A DNA stretch of 64,000 nucleotides from Acanthosepion lycidas (Eukaryota; Mollusca; Cephalopoda; Sepiida; Sepiidae): positions 41,857,095 through 41,921,094 of the forward strand of contig OZ010599.1 in NCBI GenBank assembly GCA_963932145.1. The letters run 5' to 3'. Of this stretch, positions 34,838 to 45,774 are shown in pieces (within the stretch, counting starts at the first letter, position 1; every line of letters starts with the position of its first letter). Below the pieces are notes generated by a model, which was not told where the DNA came from, did not search any database, and saw only the letters and a program-made list of their open reading frames with translations. Both the position numbers and the translations under genes were made by a program.

Positions 34838-35222
34838 TTTATTTTTATACAAGTTTCTTTTCCTTAGGTCTCAATTTTATAATTGAGACCTAAGATTTGA
34901 TAACTTATTTTTAATTTTATAATTGAGACTTAATTTTATAATTGAGACTTAATTTTATAACAGATACCTAATTATATAATTGAGACCTATATAATTTTTA
35001 ATTTGAAATTTTCTTTAGGTCTCAATTTCTCAGCAATATTGTTTGTTCATATCTAGAGTATAACAATTATTTACATAATATTTTCATTGTAATAAATAAG
35101 TAAACTCAAGATGATTTTAAATCATGCAGGAGAATATGAATAGGTTATATCTGCAAATAGGTTCAAATTCCAATTAAGTTTGTTATATTCACTCACATGC
35201 AAATACCCTTGAGTAAGATATG
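34838..35222 (+). repeat. Long inverted repeat, left arm
   Basis: This arm pairs with 36,585-36,903. Shared sequence in inverted order includes GAATTTATTTTTATACAAG, CCTTAGGTCTCAATTTTATA, AGAGTATAACAATT, AGGAGAATATGAATAGGTTA and AATAGGTTCAAATTCCAATT. It also contains several internal copies of AATTTTATAATTGAGAC and a near-palindrome at 34,866-34,893. The inner end coincides with part of a tRNA-derived SINE that continues to about 35,280. Confidence 0.8.
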
Positions 35223-35771
35223 AATCCATCTCTTCTCCACCCAGCTATTGGTTAAGTAATAGGACTTGTAGCTGAAAAGCTCATTGTTATCTCCAAGAAA
35301 TTGTTCATGCAATATTCACCCACAAACAAAAAGAATTATTATTATTACAGCTTAAAACCTGTTTCTGCCTTAAATAATGCATAAAGGGTTGATAAAATGT
35401 AAACAAAATTGAAGCAAATATATGCAAATAGTATACCCTTTTATATAAAGTATACTCTTTTATATAAAGTATACAATTTTATAACAATCTTCCACAAATA
35501 ACCAAGAATGACTGTATTTATACATATTTCTCATTAGTATGTATATCATTAATTAGAAAATAGGAGGGAAATATTTCTATTATAAAGAAGTTGAATCAGA
35601 AAAACATTTTTTTTTTCACAGCAGCCATATTTGCTTTTTTGTCCAATTCACAAGCTCTCACATGTGTGTTCGGAAATCAGTTGAAATGCTCTAATTTCAC
35701 GTATGGATCTATATAAATGAGCTGAAGAATTATATTCCTTACCAAAAATTTTGACACTTTTTTTTTTACTA

Positions 35772-35985
35772 ATGTTCACCCAATACAAGGCCCAAGAGCC
35801 ACTCAAGGTAGACGGTTACTATGTGGACTTATATTAGCATAGGAAAGAACAAGCATTAGGAGTATAGAGTTAAAGCAGACTTTAGAAGGAACCGAAAACC
35901 CAATCCTAAACAGGAAACAAAGGATAAACCTCTACTCCTGTTTGAAAGACTGAGAAGGAGTGTTAACTGAATGATAGGGGAACCT
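35772..35985 (+). mobile_element. Dispersed repeat R1 fragment in the hairpin loop
   Basis: TTCACCCAATACAAGGCCCA matches 9650 and 45,287. Its second half (35,860-35,970) matches the reverse complement of 9792-9890, so the copy is rearranged relative to the one at 9360. Confidence 0.55.
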
Positions 35986-36181
35986 ATCTGCTATTCTGTA
36001 TCTTAAGAAAAAAACAAAAATGAAGAGACACATATTTTAGTTCTTAGCATCATCTTTTGGACAATGTTAAAAAATCCTAGAAGTGCCTTTAAAGTTTACT
36101 TAGCTCATTTTTCAGTGTGAAATCAGTCTACTGTAGTGTATAATTTTACAGGGCTTCTTTCATGTATCATGTCTCTTCAGT

Positions 36182-36394
36182 CATGACCCTCTACAACTTC
36201 TTATCTTTGTAGCTTTAGGTAATATTTGTTTTCTTACTATTCCTCTCAGTTTCTGTTCTACTATCCATTTACACAAGCTCGTTAAGTAGTTTCACTATGG
36301 CTCTCCACAACTTCCTATCCTTTTTAGCTCAAAGTAATGTTTGCTGTCTTACTATCCCTCCCAGTCCCTGTTCTGCCATCCATTTACACAAACT
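36182..36394 (+). repeat. Two tandem ~115-bp units
   Basis: CTCTACAACTTCTTATC and CTCCACAACTTCCTATC begin two units that both end in a CCATTTACACAA phrase. They lie within the loop of the long inverted repeat and are unrelated to the main satellite. Confidence 0.65.
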
Positions 36395-36584
36395 TCTTAG
36401 AATGGTTACTTGCCATTTCCATCTGCTCTTCTTGCCTTTGATATGTCTTGTGAATGTCAAATTCTCCAAGCATTTTTTCCTCAATTGTGTGTCACATAAA
36501 TTTCAACTGTCTCTTTCTGATTCTAAGTTAAGTGTTCTTTTTGTTTCCATTGTCCAAGAATTTACTTTTATACAAGTTCAGACC

Positions 36585-36903
36585 TTGCTCGATGGCATTT
36601 GCACATAAGTGAATATTACAAATTCAATTAGAATTTGAACCTATTTGCATATAACCTATTCATATTCTCCTGTGTGTTTTAAAATTATCTTGGGTTACTT
36701 ATAATATTTAATATAATGAAAATGTTATGCAAACAATTGTTGTACTCTAAATATGAACATGAAATTGAGACCTAAGGAATATTTTAAATTATAAAATTAT
36801 ATAGGTCGCAATTATATAATTAAGTCTCAGTTATAAAATTAAAAGTAAATTATAAAATTGAGACCTAAGGAAAAAAAAACTTGTACAAAAATAAATTCCT
36901 TGT
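36585..36903 (-). repeat. Long inverted repeat, right arm
   Basis: This is the reverse complement of the arm at 34,838-35,222, with roughly 80-85% agreement by eye and fewer internal TTGAGACCTA repeats. The outer boundary on both sides is a GAATTTATTTTT(A/G)TACAAG phrase. Together with a loop of about 1.36 kb, the structure spans some 2.07 kb. Confidence 0.8.
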
Positions 36904-37380
36904 AAATTTCTTCATTGCTTATATTCTCCATCCATGGTATTCTCAACATCCTTCTGTAGAATCACATTTCTGTTACAAACCTTAGGAAAAATTAAAAAAC
37001 TAGAAAAATCCACATGAACTCAGTGACTACCTTGTCTAAAAGTAATATTGTTCTGCGTTAAGTAAGAACAGAAAGATTAAGTATTTAAATGCTGACCAAT
37101 GTTTGACTTTAAAAGACAAACATTGTTCAGCTTTTAAACCAATGATTTTCAATGTGGGGTGCATGCACTACCATTGGGCCATGGTAATATTTTGGTGAGA
37201 CATGCATAGGATGTGCACCTTTCGGCTTACTATACCAACAGAATAAGTGGGCAATTCAAGAATGTGTTATTAACAGTGAATTGTTTTCTAGTTAGCTCAA
37301 ATTTCATTTTGCGTTATTATTTCATGATTAAAATGATTCAAAATATATTACAGAATAAGGTTTCATTCAAATATTTTATA
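36904..37380. other. Unassigned sequence
   Basis: No gene or recognised element. The open frame starting at 37,213 runs into the MITE and is chance. Confidence 0.4.
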
Positions 37381-37460
37381 TTAGGTTGGCGCAAAAATAA
37401 TGTCGTTTTTGACGTTAAAAAAAATACGTCAAAAACGACATTATTTTTGCACCAACCTAA
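37381..37460. mobile_element. Mariner MITE, 80 bp, near-perfect palindrome
   Basis: It starts TTAGGTTGGCGCAAAAATAA and ends in the complementary GCACCAACCTAA, flanked by TA on both sides. The arms pair for about 37 bp, including a GTCGTTTTTGACG block, around a small A-rich loop. RNA from either strand would form a long hairpin. Confidence 0.95.
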
Positions 37461-37739
37461 TATTTCTGCCTTTCAGTTCTCTATTATATATTTTGAAACT
37501 ATATATATTTTACTGTCTTTTTAAGCTTCCTTCACGTGAATTGCAGTAAAATTTTGAATATGTAAGAATTAAATATTACAGTGGGGTACCAGAATTTTAG
37601 AAATACCAAAGTGGAGAATGGCCCAAAATCAGTTGGGAATCACTGATTTAAACATGAATATTTTTATTAATATTTAACACAGAACAATGCTATTTTGAAA
37701 CAAGATAGTCACTGGTGATAAAAAAAAAACAACAGATTA

Positions 37740-37960
37740 TTTACATTATTTACTGTTAGTGTCATGTTTTCATCTTTGTTGTTATGATCACAATGTTTTG
37801 GATGTTGTGCCCACTAGCTTTGACTATCTGTTGATTTGGGTAGCCTTCAGAGAATTTCAAATTGTCTATTCAATCTACAGAGGTGGATTGTTGTCATTTC
37901 AATATCTATTTCTTGAGAGGTCTTATCTTGGTTAATTGTTCAGTTATTACTAATTTGCTT
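37740..37960 (-). mobile_element. Penelope-linked repeat with hammerhead-like core
   Basis: ATTTACTGTTAGTGTCATG, CATCTTTGTTGTTATGATCA and ACAATGTTTTGG are followed by a GAGAATTTCAAATTG and TTCTTGAGAGGTC region. This order is seen in a repeat family that I associate with octopus genomes and Penelope-like termini (from memory, hence moderate confidence). Confidence 0.45.
37790..37830 (-). ncRNA. Decayed hammerhead ribozyme-like motif
   Basis: On the minus strand the stretch reads CAGATAG, then a stem-loop-sized spacer, then CAAAACATTGT. A hammerhead needs CUGAUGA and GAAAC at these places, so several core bases are changed and it should be inactive. Position inside a Penelope-linked repeat is the main support. 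Confidence 0.3.
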
Positions 37961-38604
37961 TCCACTGAGCATATTTGTACTACCGATTTATTATTATGTC
38001 ATCAAATTTACTAATCAATGATTTAATCATCTAGGCTGTTGTCATATGGGACAATCCTGAAGCTAGAACTTGAAGCCTTAAACCTAATGTTCTTTTTGGC
38101 CTCTCTGTTGCTGCTTCAGCTTTGTTGTAGAATTTGACTCCCTCTGTCACCACTTCTATTTCTTTTGTATTGTCTTACTTTTGCCACAGCAGTTTTGTTC
38201 TTTTTTTACCATGACTCAGTGTTATTAGTTGTTGGAATTTATGATGCATGACATGCTTTCTTTTCAAACAGAAAAATCTATTTTTTTATAAAAAATACCC
38301 AAAGAAGAAAATTATAACTTAATCTGAGATAGTTTTCAATATCTTAACCAAATAAAAGAAAAATGTTGGAAAAATCACAGAATATTTTCTACCATGTTTG
38401 GTAGGATTCAGAAGTAATTCTTTGTTATGAATTTCTGGATCCTGGACAGAATGTTATTGCATCAATTCTTCAGTGAGCAACTGGCTTGTTTGAATGACAT
38501 ATAGAAAAGAAGAGACCTTTTTTTTTCCTGAGCAATGAAATCAACTGTTGGTTTTGCGGTATCATGTGATTTTTTTATCTTAAATAAGTAGCCATAAGTT
38601 CAAT

Positions 38605-38741
38605 TATGTGAAAATTTATCATTACATTAACTAATGACTCATATGCAAAAGTTCAAATTCTCTAAATTAGGTCAAATTTTTGTATGGCTCTGTCTAATTT
38701 TTTATTTTCCTGGAATTTTTATAAGTTCCATAAGACTACTA
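38605..38741 (+). repeat. Direct repeat, first copy (~140 bp)
   Basis: ATGTGAAAATT, CATTA.ATCAACTAA-like sequence, AATTCTCTAAAT.GG and TTCCTGGAATTTTTATAAG recur at 39,222-39,385 in the same order. A pogo MITE interrupts this copy at its right end. Confidence 0.65.
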
Positions 38742-38910
38742 CAGTGTAACCCGGATATAAGAGACCCGGATATAAGAGAGATTTTATCTGGTTTCAAATT
38801 AGAGCCATACTTACCTAAACAAAATAGACCAAACCTGGATATAAGAGAAACCCGGATATAAGAGACTTCTTCTCCGGTCCCGACAACTCTCTTATATCCG
38901 GGTTATACTG
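38742..38910. mobile_element. Pogo/Tigger-like MITE, 169 bp
   Basis: The element begins CAGTGTAACCCGGATATAAG and ends with the complement CTTATATCCGGGTTATACTG. TA flanks both ends (38,740-38,741 and 38,911-38,912). The CAGTRTAACC..GATATAA terminus is typical of the pogo branch of Tc1/mariner. Two further internal CCCGGATATAAGAGA copies sit next to the terminal repeats. Confidence 0.9.
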
Positions 38911-39221
38911 TATATAGTTAACAGATTGACCAAATAAAAATTTTCAAAATTAAATTTGAATGATTTCTAATGATATTTTTTAATATATAATTTTGGGTCA
39001 TGCAGTAATAATATTTTAATTCACTTTATATATATTCAAATTAAAAATCATTTGAATTTAAATTTGAGCAGGTGGTTTTGTACTTCTATTTGTCAAAAGT
39101 AGCAGATCTAGATCAGATCTACTACAGAAATTGAAAGATCTCAATGAAAAAGTCAAATATTGGGTTAATAAAACATTACAGTCATTAACATTTTGATAAA
39201 AAAAAAAGTAAAATTGTTGAC

Positions 39222-39385
39222 AGTCATGTGAAAATTATGGCTGCTACCTATCATTAGATCAACTAAAGGCTCAGGGCCCCAACTGAAATTCTCTAAATGG
39301 GCTCAATTTTTGTTTGTATAGGAAAAGCTTTCTTTTCTTTCATTTTCTTGGAATTCAAGTCTGTTCTATAAGACTAGCAATACTA
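39222..39385 (+). repeat. Direct repeat, second copy (~140 bp)
   Basis: Partner of 38,605-38,741. It runs past the point where the pogo MITE interrupts the first copy, so it shows the unoccupied arrangement. Confidence 0.6.
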
Positions 39386-40134
39386 CAAGAACTGGGATTT
39401 TCTCATTAGAAAGGTAAATGATAAAGTAAAAAGTTTGTCATTTAGCTGATTGATGTTATCTTCGGCATCCCAACTCCAAAGTTTTGTAGACAGACCTTCC
39501 GAAAATTACACTGTCCACATGTCAGTGGGTATCAGCAATTGACTGCTTATTATTTTTTCTTTTTATATGCACTTTTCATTGGTGCAAGTTTGTTTTTTTT
39601 TTCCTTGTGCATGTGTGCATTTTCACGTGTGTGCTCATCTGCACATATATGTATATGTGTAGAATGTTGGGATTATTTGTTCTTTTTTTTTTTTTTTCAC
39701 TTTACAATCACTCTTTAAGCTTTCCTCTCTGTTTCCTTTTTTCTTTCACTTGTTACATTTTGACTTCTGGTTTTCTAGACATGTTGTCATTGTTAATTTT
39801 TTAGCGTTCTTGTCTTTTCTTGATTTAGGAAAAACTGTATTTTATTTTATTTTTTTTTACATAAATTTTAATGCTTAAATAATAAAGTAAATATTCATAT
39901 ATGTCTTCACCTGGCCATTATTTCATATAAAATAAATAAAGTTCCTATAGATCTCATTCAGGAAAATAATTATAAGCAAAAAGCAAAAAGAAATTGTGTA
40001 TTTAAAATGAAAACAAAACAAAAAAATGTTCACAGTTGGAAAATATATTGAAAAATAGTCATTTTATGAGAGGATCAGACAAAAAATTCAGAATTAAGAG
40101 TTTTTTAAATTTGTCATTTGATATATCCTCCATA
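39386..40134. other. Unassigned AT-rich sequence
   Basis: Only a 16-base T-run near 39,684 and GT-rich phrases near 39,610-39,660 stand out. No gene is seen. Confidence 0.4.
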
Positions 40135-40640
40135 TATCTGATTTAGCACCCCCAGCTTTAGCATCTGATTTAGCCTTACCCCAGCTTTAATATCTGATTT
40201 AGCCACCCCCACATTTAACATCTGGTTTAGCTCCCCACTTTTAACATCTGATTTACCCCCTCCATAGAATCTGATTTAGTACCTAACAAAACATTTAGCA
40301 TTTCATTTAGCATCCCACCTTTTAGGGTCTGATTTAGCCCCACCATGCCCTTTTACCATTTTATTTGGAAACCCCCTGTTAACATCTCATCTAGTCCACT
40401 GTGACTGTTAATATGCAATTTAACCTGCCCCATCACCACATTTAGCATCTGATTTAGCACCCCACCTTTTAGAATCTAATTTAGCACTCCCACACCATTT
40501 AGCATTTGATTTAGCCCACCTTTTAGCATCTGATTTAGAAACCCCTTTTAGTATTTAATTTAGAAACCCCACTTTTAATATCTCATTTATTTTCTCCATC
40601 TGTTAGCATCTGCTGCCCCCTCCCTCATTTAGTGTCATTT
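40135..40640 (+). repeat. Degenerate ~25-30-bp tandem repeat (TTTAGCATCTGATTTAGC)
   Basis: About 18 diverged copies of TTTAGCATCTGATTTAGC, separated by C-rich spacers such as ACCCCCAC. Unit length varies, so this is an old minisatellite. Confidence 0.8.
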
Positions 40641-41544
40641 TTATTTTGTGGTGCAGTGATTGTTTCTGTTCTGGTTGAGTTACAACCCATGACAGTTAAT
40701 ACGAACATATTTACCCAGTATGTGATTTTAAATCATAAATAGTAGGTAAATATTTTTTGCTCTTGTTGAGTATACTAAATTTATTTGGGCAGCCTTAATA
40801 GTACTTACTATAGAGACAGATATTTACCCCAAAATATAAAAATGGCTATGGAGAAGTTGGAAGAATGTTAATGAAGATTTTATTTTCTAGAAAGAGAATG
40901 TGCTAACAAACTTTAAAAATGTGTTACTTGCCTTCTCTCAAACCCTGAAAAGGAAAGGTAGTGAAAGCTACAAATTTGCTTTTACTTGCAAATCACCACA
41001 TCTGTTTTTTATACACATGTCAGGCAAGCATCTTCTCTGCATGGCATCTACCCCAAAACTGTCCACTGACCACTACATTGTGTTATATCCCAAACAAACT
41101 CGAAGTCTCCCATGACTGATATACAATACCCTGGAACAAGAAAATGGTCAAAACTTGTAAATCACTGGAAATAAAACATCCATTAATTATCTCTACCTTG
41201 TTTTTTCTCCATTTGTTATTTTGTCAATTTTTTTTTGTTAATATTAAGGCCACCATTACAGAGTGCTTTAAATTTATTCTTGTGCAGAAATATCTATGGT
41301 GTTAAATGTTTTACTTATTACATTGTAATTGCATACTTTAATGAAGGTATGCAGATAAAAAAATTTCAAACACAATAACCCCTCGCACATACTTTTAGGG
41401 GACTAACAGACAGGTTGGAATGTTTTTTATTTTTCTTAAGAAATTTTACGACCCTCTGTTAAGACCACTTTGTTTATTAATTTCGTACTTTTTTACCCAT
41501 TAAAGATTTTCCAATCCCCACCTTTTATTAAAACATTCCATTTA
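40641..41544. other. Unassigned sequence
   Basis: No gene or element is recognised. The 71-codon open frame at 40,900-41,115 has no family resemblance. Confidence 0.4.
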
Positions 41545-41645
41545 TTAGGTTAGTGGAAAAATAATGACGTAATAATGTCGTTTTTGACGTTAAAAAATAC
41601 GTCAAAAAACGACATTATTACATCATTATTTTTCCACCAACCTAA
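41545..41645. mobile_element. Mariner MITE, 101 bp, long palindrome
   Basis: TA-flanked palindrome starting TTAGGTTAGTGGAAAAATAA. Compared with the 80-bp MITE at 37,381 it carries an extra 11 bp (GACGTAATAAT) in the left arm and the complementary 11 bp in the right arm. The arms pair for about 45 bp. Confidence 0.93.
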
Positions 41646-41862
41646 TATTACATATTAAGATGAATGAATTCTGCCCTGCTCATTATTAAGGCATGTCTTG
41701 TATTAGGCACCTTAAAATACATTACTTGTTTTGAATTACTGTGAAAAGGGTGTGGGAAAATTAAATAAAATCAATAAATAAAAAAATTGTAATATAGTAA
41801 CAACTCTACATAGAAGCTTATGAAGCTTTATTTGATTCATTCTGCTTTAGTACTGTAAAACG

Positions 41863-42070
41863 CTTATTTTATTGTGAAGGATGCTTACAAGCCAGAGGAG
41901 GAGAGACGGGGTGTATTTTATTGTGAAGGATGCTTACAAGCCAGAGGACGAGAGATGGAGTGTATTTTATTGTGAAGGATGCTTACAAGCCAGAGGAGGA
42001 GAGACGGAGTGTATTTTATTGTGAAGGATGCTTACAAGCCAGAGGAGGAGAGATGGAGTGTATTTTATTT
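41863..42070 (+). repeat. 49-bp tandem repeat, four copies
   Basis: GAAGGATGCTTACAAGCCAG recurs at 49-bp steps (about 41,876, 41,925, 41,974 and 42,023). Units are nearly identical apart from GACGGGG/GATGGAG differences, so the array is young compared with others in the window. Confidence 0.95.
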
Positions 42071-42531
42071 TATTACCACAATAATAATAATGAATAATAA
42101 AAAAGAAAAAAATTCCCATGATGAAAGAGTAAATGAACCAGAAATATGATTAACCCACATGATTTTGTCAAATCTTGTTAGTTGGTGCTGTTGAAGTCTA
42201 TAAACAAATAAACTTTTCCTGCCTCAATCTCTCTCTCTCTCCTTGCTCCAAGATCTAGCACTATGTAATAATTATTTTCCCACTGCAGAATGTTAGTTTC
42301 TCCAGTCCACTAATATGTGATTTCTCCTTTCACTTTCCAATGCATAGAATTCCAAAACCTCTACCTATGAAGTAAATCAAATTTGTTTTAGTTGTTCCAA
42401 CTCAGTACAAGGCTGACTTAAGATTGACCATTATAACTATGCCAACAATCAACTGATGAAATAAGATTTAATTTGGTCCTTCCAATTCTGTGCAAGGCTG
42501 ACAAGCTTGACCATTATAATGATGCTTAAGG

Positions 42532-42690
42532 ATACCATGGACTGAGCATGTGAGTAATGATGAAGTTTTGGAGAGGCAAACATGAAGGAAGCATATACTT
42601 AAATCAGGAAGAGGCAGCTGGAATTTCTGGGACATGTAATGAGAAAGGAGGGCTTCAAGAATCTGATACTCAGAATTCGAATCTTCGTCG
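42532..42690 (+). pseudogene. Non-LTR reverse transcriptase C-terminal fragment
   Basis: The plus strand reads IPWTEHVSNDEVLER, then, after a stop and a frameshift, QLEFLGHVMRKEGF and NLIL. This is the familiar C-terminal region of non-LTR RT proteins in which an IPWTD..SNEEVL motif precedes RQL.FLGH..R. The copy is about 50 codons long. It ends a few bases before the solo LTR at 42,696, and there is no upstream RT domain. Confidence 0.65.
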
Positions 42691-42695
42691 ACACT

Positions 42696-43046
42696 TGTTA
42701 TGGCCCGGTTCCTTGTGCCACAGTGATAGTCCAAGGTAGAACCAATAAAGAAGAACTAGAACACAGGTATGGAATAACACAAATATATTACAAACAGGAA
42801 TATATACAGAGAAGTAGAAGTGTTAATCTGAACAATCAGGTTTAGTAGAGAAAACAATGTAGTCTCGACCAGTATCACTATTCCAATGTCTTGCAGTAAT
42901 TGTCTGAACGCGACCCTGTTTTGGACTGCCTCTGACTCAACTCTTGACTCGACTTGAACTACTCACTCCTTGCCTACTCCTGAGGTGCAGTATTTATTAA
43001 GTATGGAATAGTCTATTATTATTATTATGGGTAAGATCCCATAACA
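42696..43046 (-). mobile_element. Solo LTR, probably Ty3/gypsy
   Basis: The 351-bp segment begins TGTTATGGCCCGG and ends GATCCCATAACA, the inverted TGTTATGG/CCATAACA termini of an LTR. Its right half has the same ordering of short motifs as the gypsy LTR at 53,529-53,950: GACTG.., ACTCCT, a TATTTATTA-type TATA on the minus strand, then a boundary. Minus-strand orientation is inferred from that. A pentamer ACACT lies at or overlapping both edges; the exact target duplication is unclear. Confidence 0.6.
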
Positions 43047-44529
43047 CTTAACCATGGAGTCTTGTTTTTCTGATGTGTTAATAGATTTATTGATAGCTGA
43101 TTGACCGCCAAACATGCTCATAGTTAAGTATGGTGGGGCAGACGATAAATTTTATGGGTGGGGCGTTCAACCCTCAAAACATGTGAGATTTTCATGATAG
43201 ATGTATTGGTTTGTACAGCCATACTTCAGTAATTCTGTATGGATATACACATACTAAAACAAATCAAAATTCTTTTAAAAATATTTGACATCATCAGATT
43301 TTAATAAGCTTTATAATATATGATTATTAAATATAGTTTTACTTAATAACAATATTTCCTAAGGTTATCACAGGAAACTGCATTTTAAAAGATTTAAAAC
43401 TTTATAAATTATTCAATTTCAAATTGTAAAAAAATGAAAACAAATCTTGTAAAAATTCATTTTTCATTGAAAATTTTTTTTCTTCAGAAAATAGTGTCTT
43501 TAATATATCTTATTCATAAAAGCAATTAAAAGCTTCTCTAATTGAATAATGTCTTAGTTTTATTGTGTTTTTTATTTTTCGATTCTGAACAGATTTTTGG
43601 TAAGGTCCAATTTTGTTAAAAAAAATTCAGTGATTTAAATTCTTTAAAGAATTCTACTTTTTTGACTAACATATAGTCACTAAAAATTATCATGTTGAAT
43701 TTCTCAAGTTTTCATAAAATTAAGTAAAGGGTTGAAACACATGTAAAAAATATTTTTGCTAAGATTTTCTAATAAAAAAATTAAAAAAATAATTTAATTC
43801 ATTTGTGAATAAGTTCTTAAAATTTCATTAAAATCCAACAATTATTTGATTTTTGCAAGAATTTCCAAATTAATGACTGTCACCATAAAAAGAGGGTAAA
43901 ATTTGCTATGCTGATGCAAGAAAAAGAAAAATATTGAAAAAATACTTTGATCTTTCTTTTTAATAATAACATAAAGATTTTGACGTTAAATTATATTTTC
44001 ATTACATTTGGAGGATGTTTTCCTCATGGTATGCTGATTTTTTAGTGATTTCATGGAAGTACCTACATGTTACTGATTTTAATTTCTGTGCAACTTTCAA
44101 TTGCACTGATTTATATTTTTAACAACCTCATATTGTTTTATGGGTACTATGAAATTGAAATAAAATGATCCATTTTAAGATTGTTAAAAAATTTCTCTGA
44201 CTTTCATCTTTGTTAATTTTCTTGTAAATAAAAGCCAAGAAAACTTCTGAATCTAAAAATAATTTGTTAGAGTTGAAAAGCCGCCTGAAAGAGTCAAAAT
44301 ATTTGAAACTGAATATTTGCCATTGTGAGCATGATGATAAACTGCATCCAGCAGCAAGATTTGGAGATTTTGAGGAGTGTGGAAACACCTATTAATTGCT
44401 ATTGTTGCCGGGTCCACCCTGACCTGGGGTGGCAGCACTTGTTAGGGTCCCAGCTATAGGCAAATAGTTAACACCCAAATTGGGGGTCAAAACACTATGA
44501 AATTATAAAAATAGATTTTTATAATAAAA
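43047..44529. other. Unassigned AT-rich sequence
   Basis: No element is confidently identified. A GC-richer patch at 44,400-44,460 (CCGGGTCCACCCTGACC) stands out from its surroundings and may be a repeat remnant. Confidence 0.4.
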
Positions 44530-44610
44530 ATACTAACAATACATTTTTGAAAAAAAATATTACCAGCAATACATTTTTGAAACAAATTAAATTACCAGCA
44601 ATACATTTGA
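44530..44610 (+). repeat. Short tandem repeat (CAATACATTTTTGAAA), three units
   Basis: Units of about 35-38 bp begin AACAATACATTTTTGAAA, AGCAATACATTTTTGAAA and AGCAATACATTTGAC. Confidence 0.75.
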
Positions 44611-45284
44611 CTCTTGACAAAAATCCTCTTTAAAAAAATATGTCAATGAAACTTGATCTACAAACTGATTTCTTACAAAGAATACATATTCTATTCATAT
44701 GAACCAATCCTAAAAATCTTGTCAGCATTAAATAACCCATTGAGGTTGAGATACCATAAAAAAAAAAATAAACCAAACCAATTCTGAATATTTGATAAAA
44801 TTTAGGATCAATCCCAAAAATAAAGATTCAGAAAAATCTTTCAAGAATAAAGAAAAAAATTTACTACAGAAATTAATAATCTTTCATTTAACTGTAAAGC
44901 AAACTTTGATTTCGTCAGACAAAAGAAAATGAAGAAGAAACAACCAAGAAAGTTCAAAAAGATAAATTGATAGTTGATGATGAATGGAGAAGTTTTAGAT
45001 ATTTCTTTGACTGAATTTCTTCCTTTTTTTTTAAGATGCTATGCCGTGATTGCAGAATGCTGAGGAAAAGTCAAGCAAATTCCAGATGAAATCATCCAAT
45101 TATTTGTCATAATCTCCAGAAATTTAGATGCTTTCTTATCATTGTAGAGAAATCAATTTTGTCTCCATTTGTGTTGCATGAAGAAAAGTTTGTGAATCAC
45201 AAAGTTTAATTTTTCAGTCTAACAAATTACCTACTCTTAGTGGGTGGGAGAGGTTTTAATAATTTTTTTGTCCTTTTTATTAGT

Positions 45285-45420
45285 ATTTACCCAATACAAG
45301 GCTCAGGAGCCACTCAAAGTAGAGGATTAGTGAATGAGTTGTGTGACATGAATATAAGAGTAGGAAATAGGAAATGATGATTTTGTGAATATGGAGTATA
45401 TACGACTTACTCTTGACTTA
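45285..45420 (+). mobile_element. Dispersed repeat R1 fragment
   Basis: TTTACCCAATACAAGGCTCA and GAGCCACTCAAAGTAGAGGA match the R1 copies at 35,772 and 9650. The region between here and 44,610 is unassigned. Confidence 0.55.
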
Positions 45421-45774
45421 AAGAAGTCAAGATTGTAATGTCTGAGGAAGCATTCACGTGGGAGTCAGTCCTAAAATGCAACAGTTCTTGGGAAAAAATC
45501 TGAGTGGATATGGAAAATAGGTAATGATTGACCCTTGATTTGAAATTGTGTGGGGGAGATTTTTTTCAATATGTAATAAATAGAGTGTTTTAATAAGGGG
45601 TAGTCAGAAGATCATTTAAGGGGTCAAAAAGTGTGGAATTAATAAAAAGAGTGGTCTTAATAATATCTGACGGAGGTGTGGGGAGCGAAAAAAGCCAGAA
45701 TTCTAACCAGAATGCATCTTACATATTTATCTTGAGATTTTCTTTCTATATATCTTGAGATTCTCAACAAAATC

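Noticed and set aside
44253..44438. Minus-strand frame with an RVDPATIAINRCFHTPQNL-like stretch
   Set aside because: It vaguely recalls a repeat-borne reading frame seen in other invertebrates, but I could not support the match from sequence alone.
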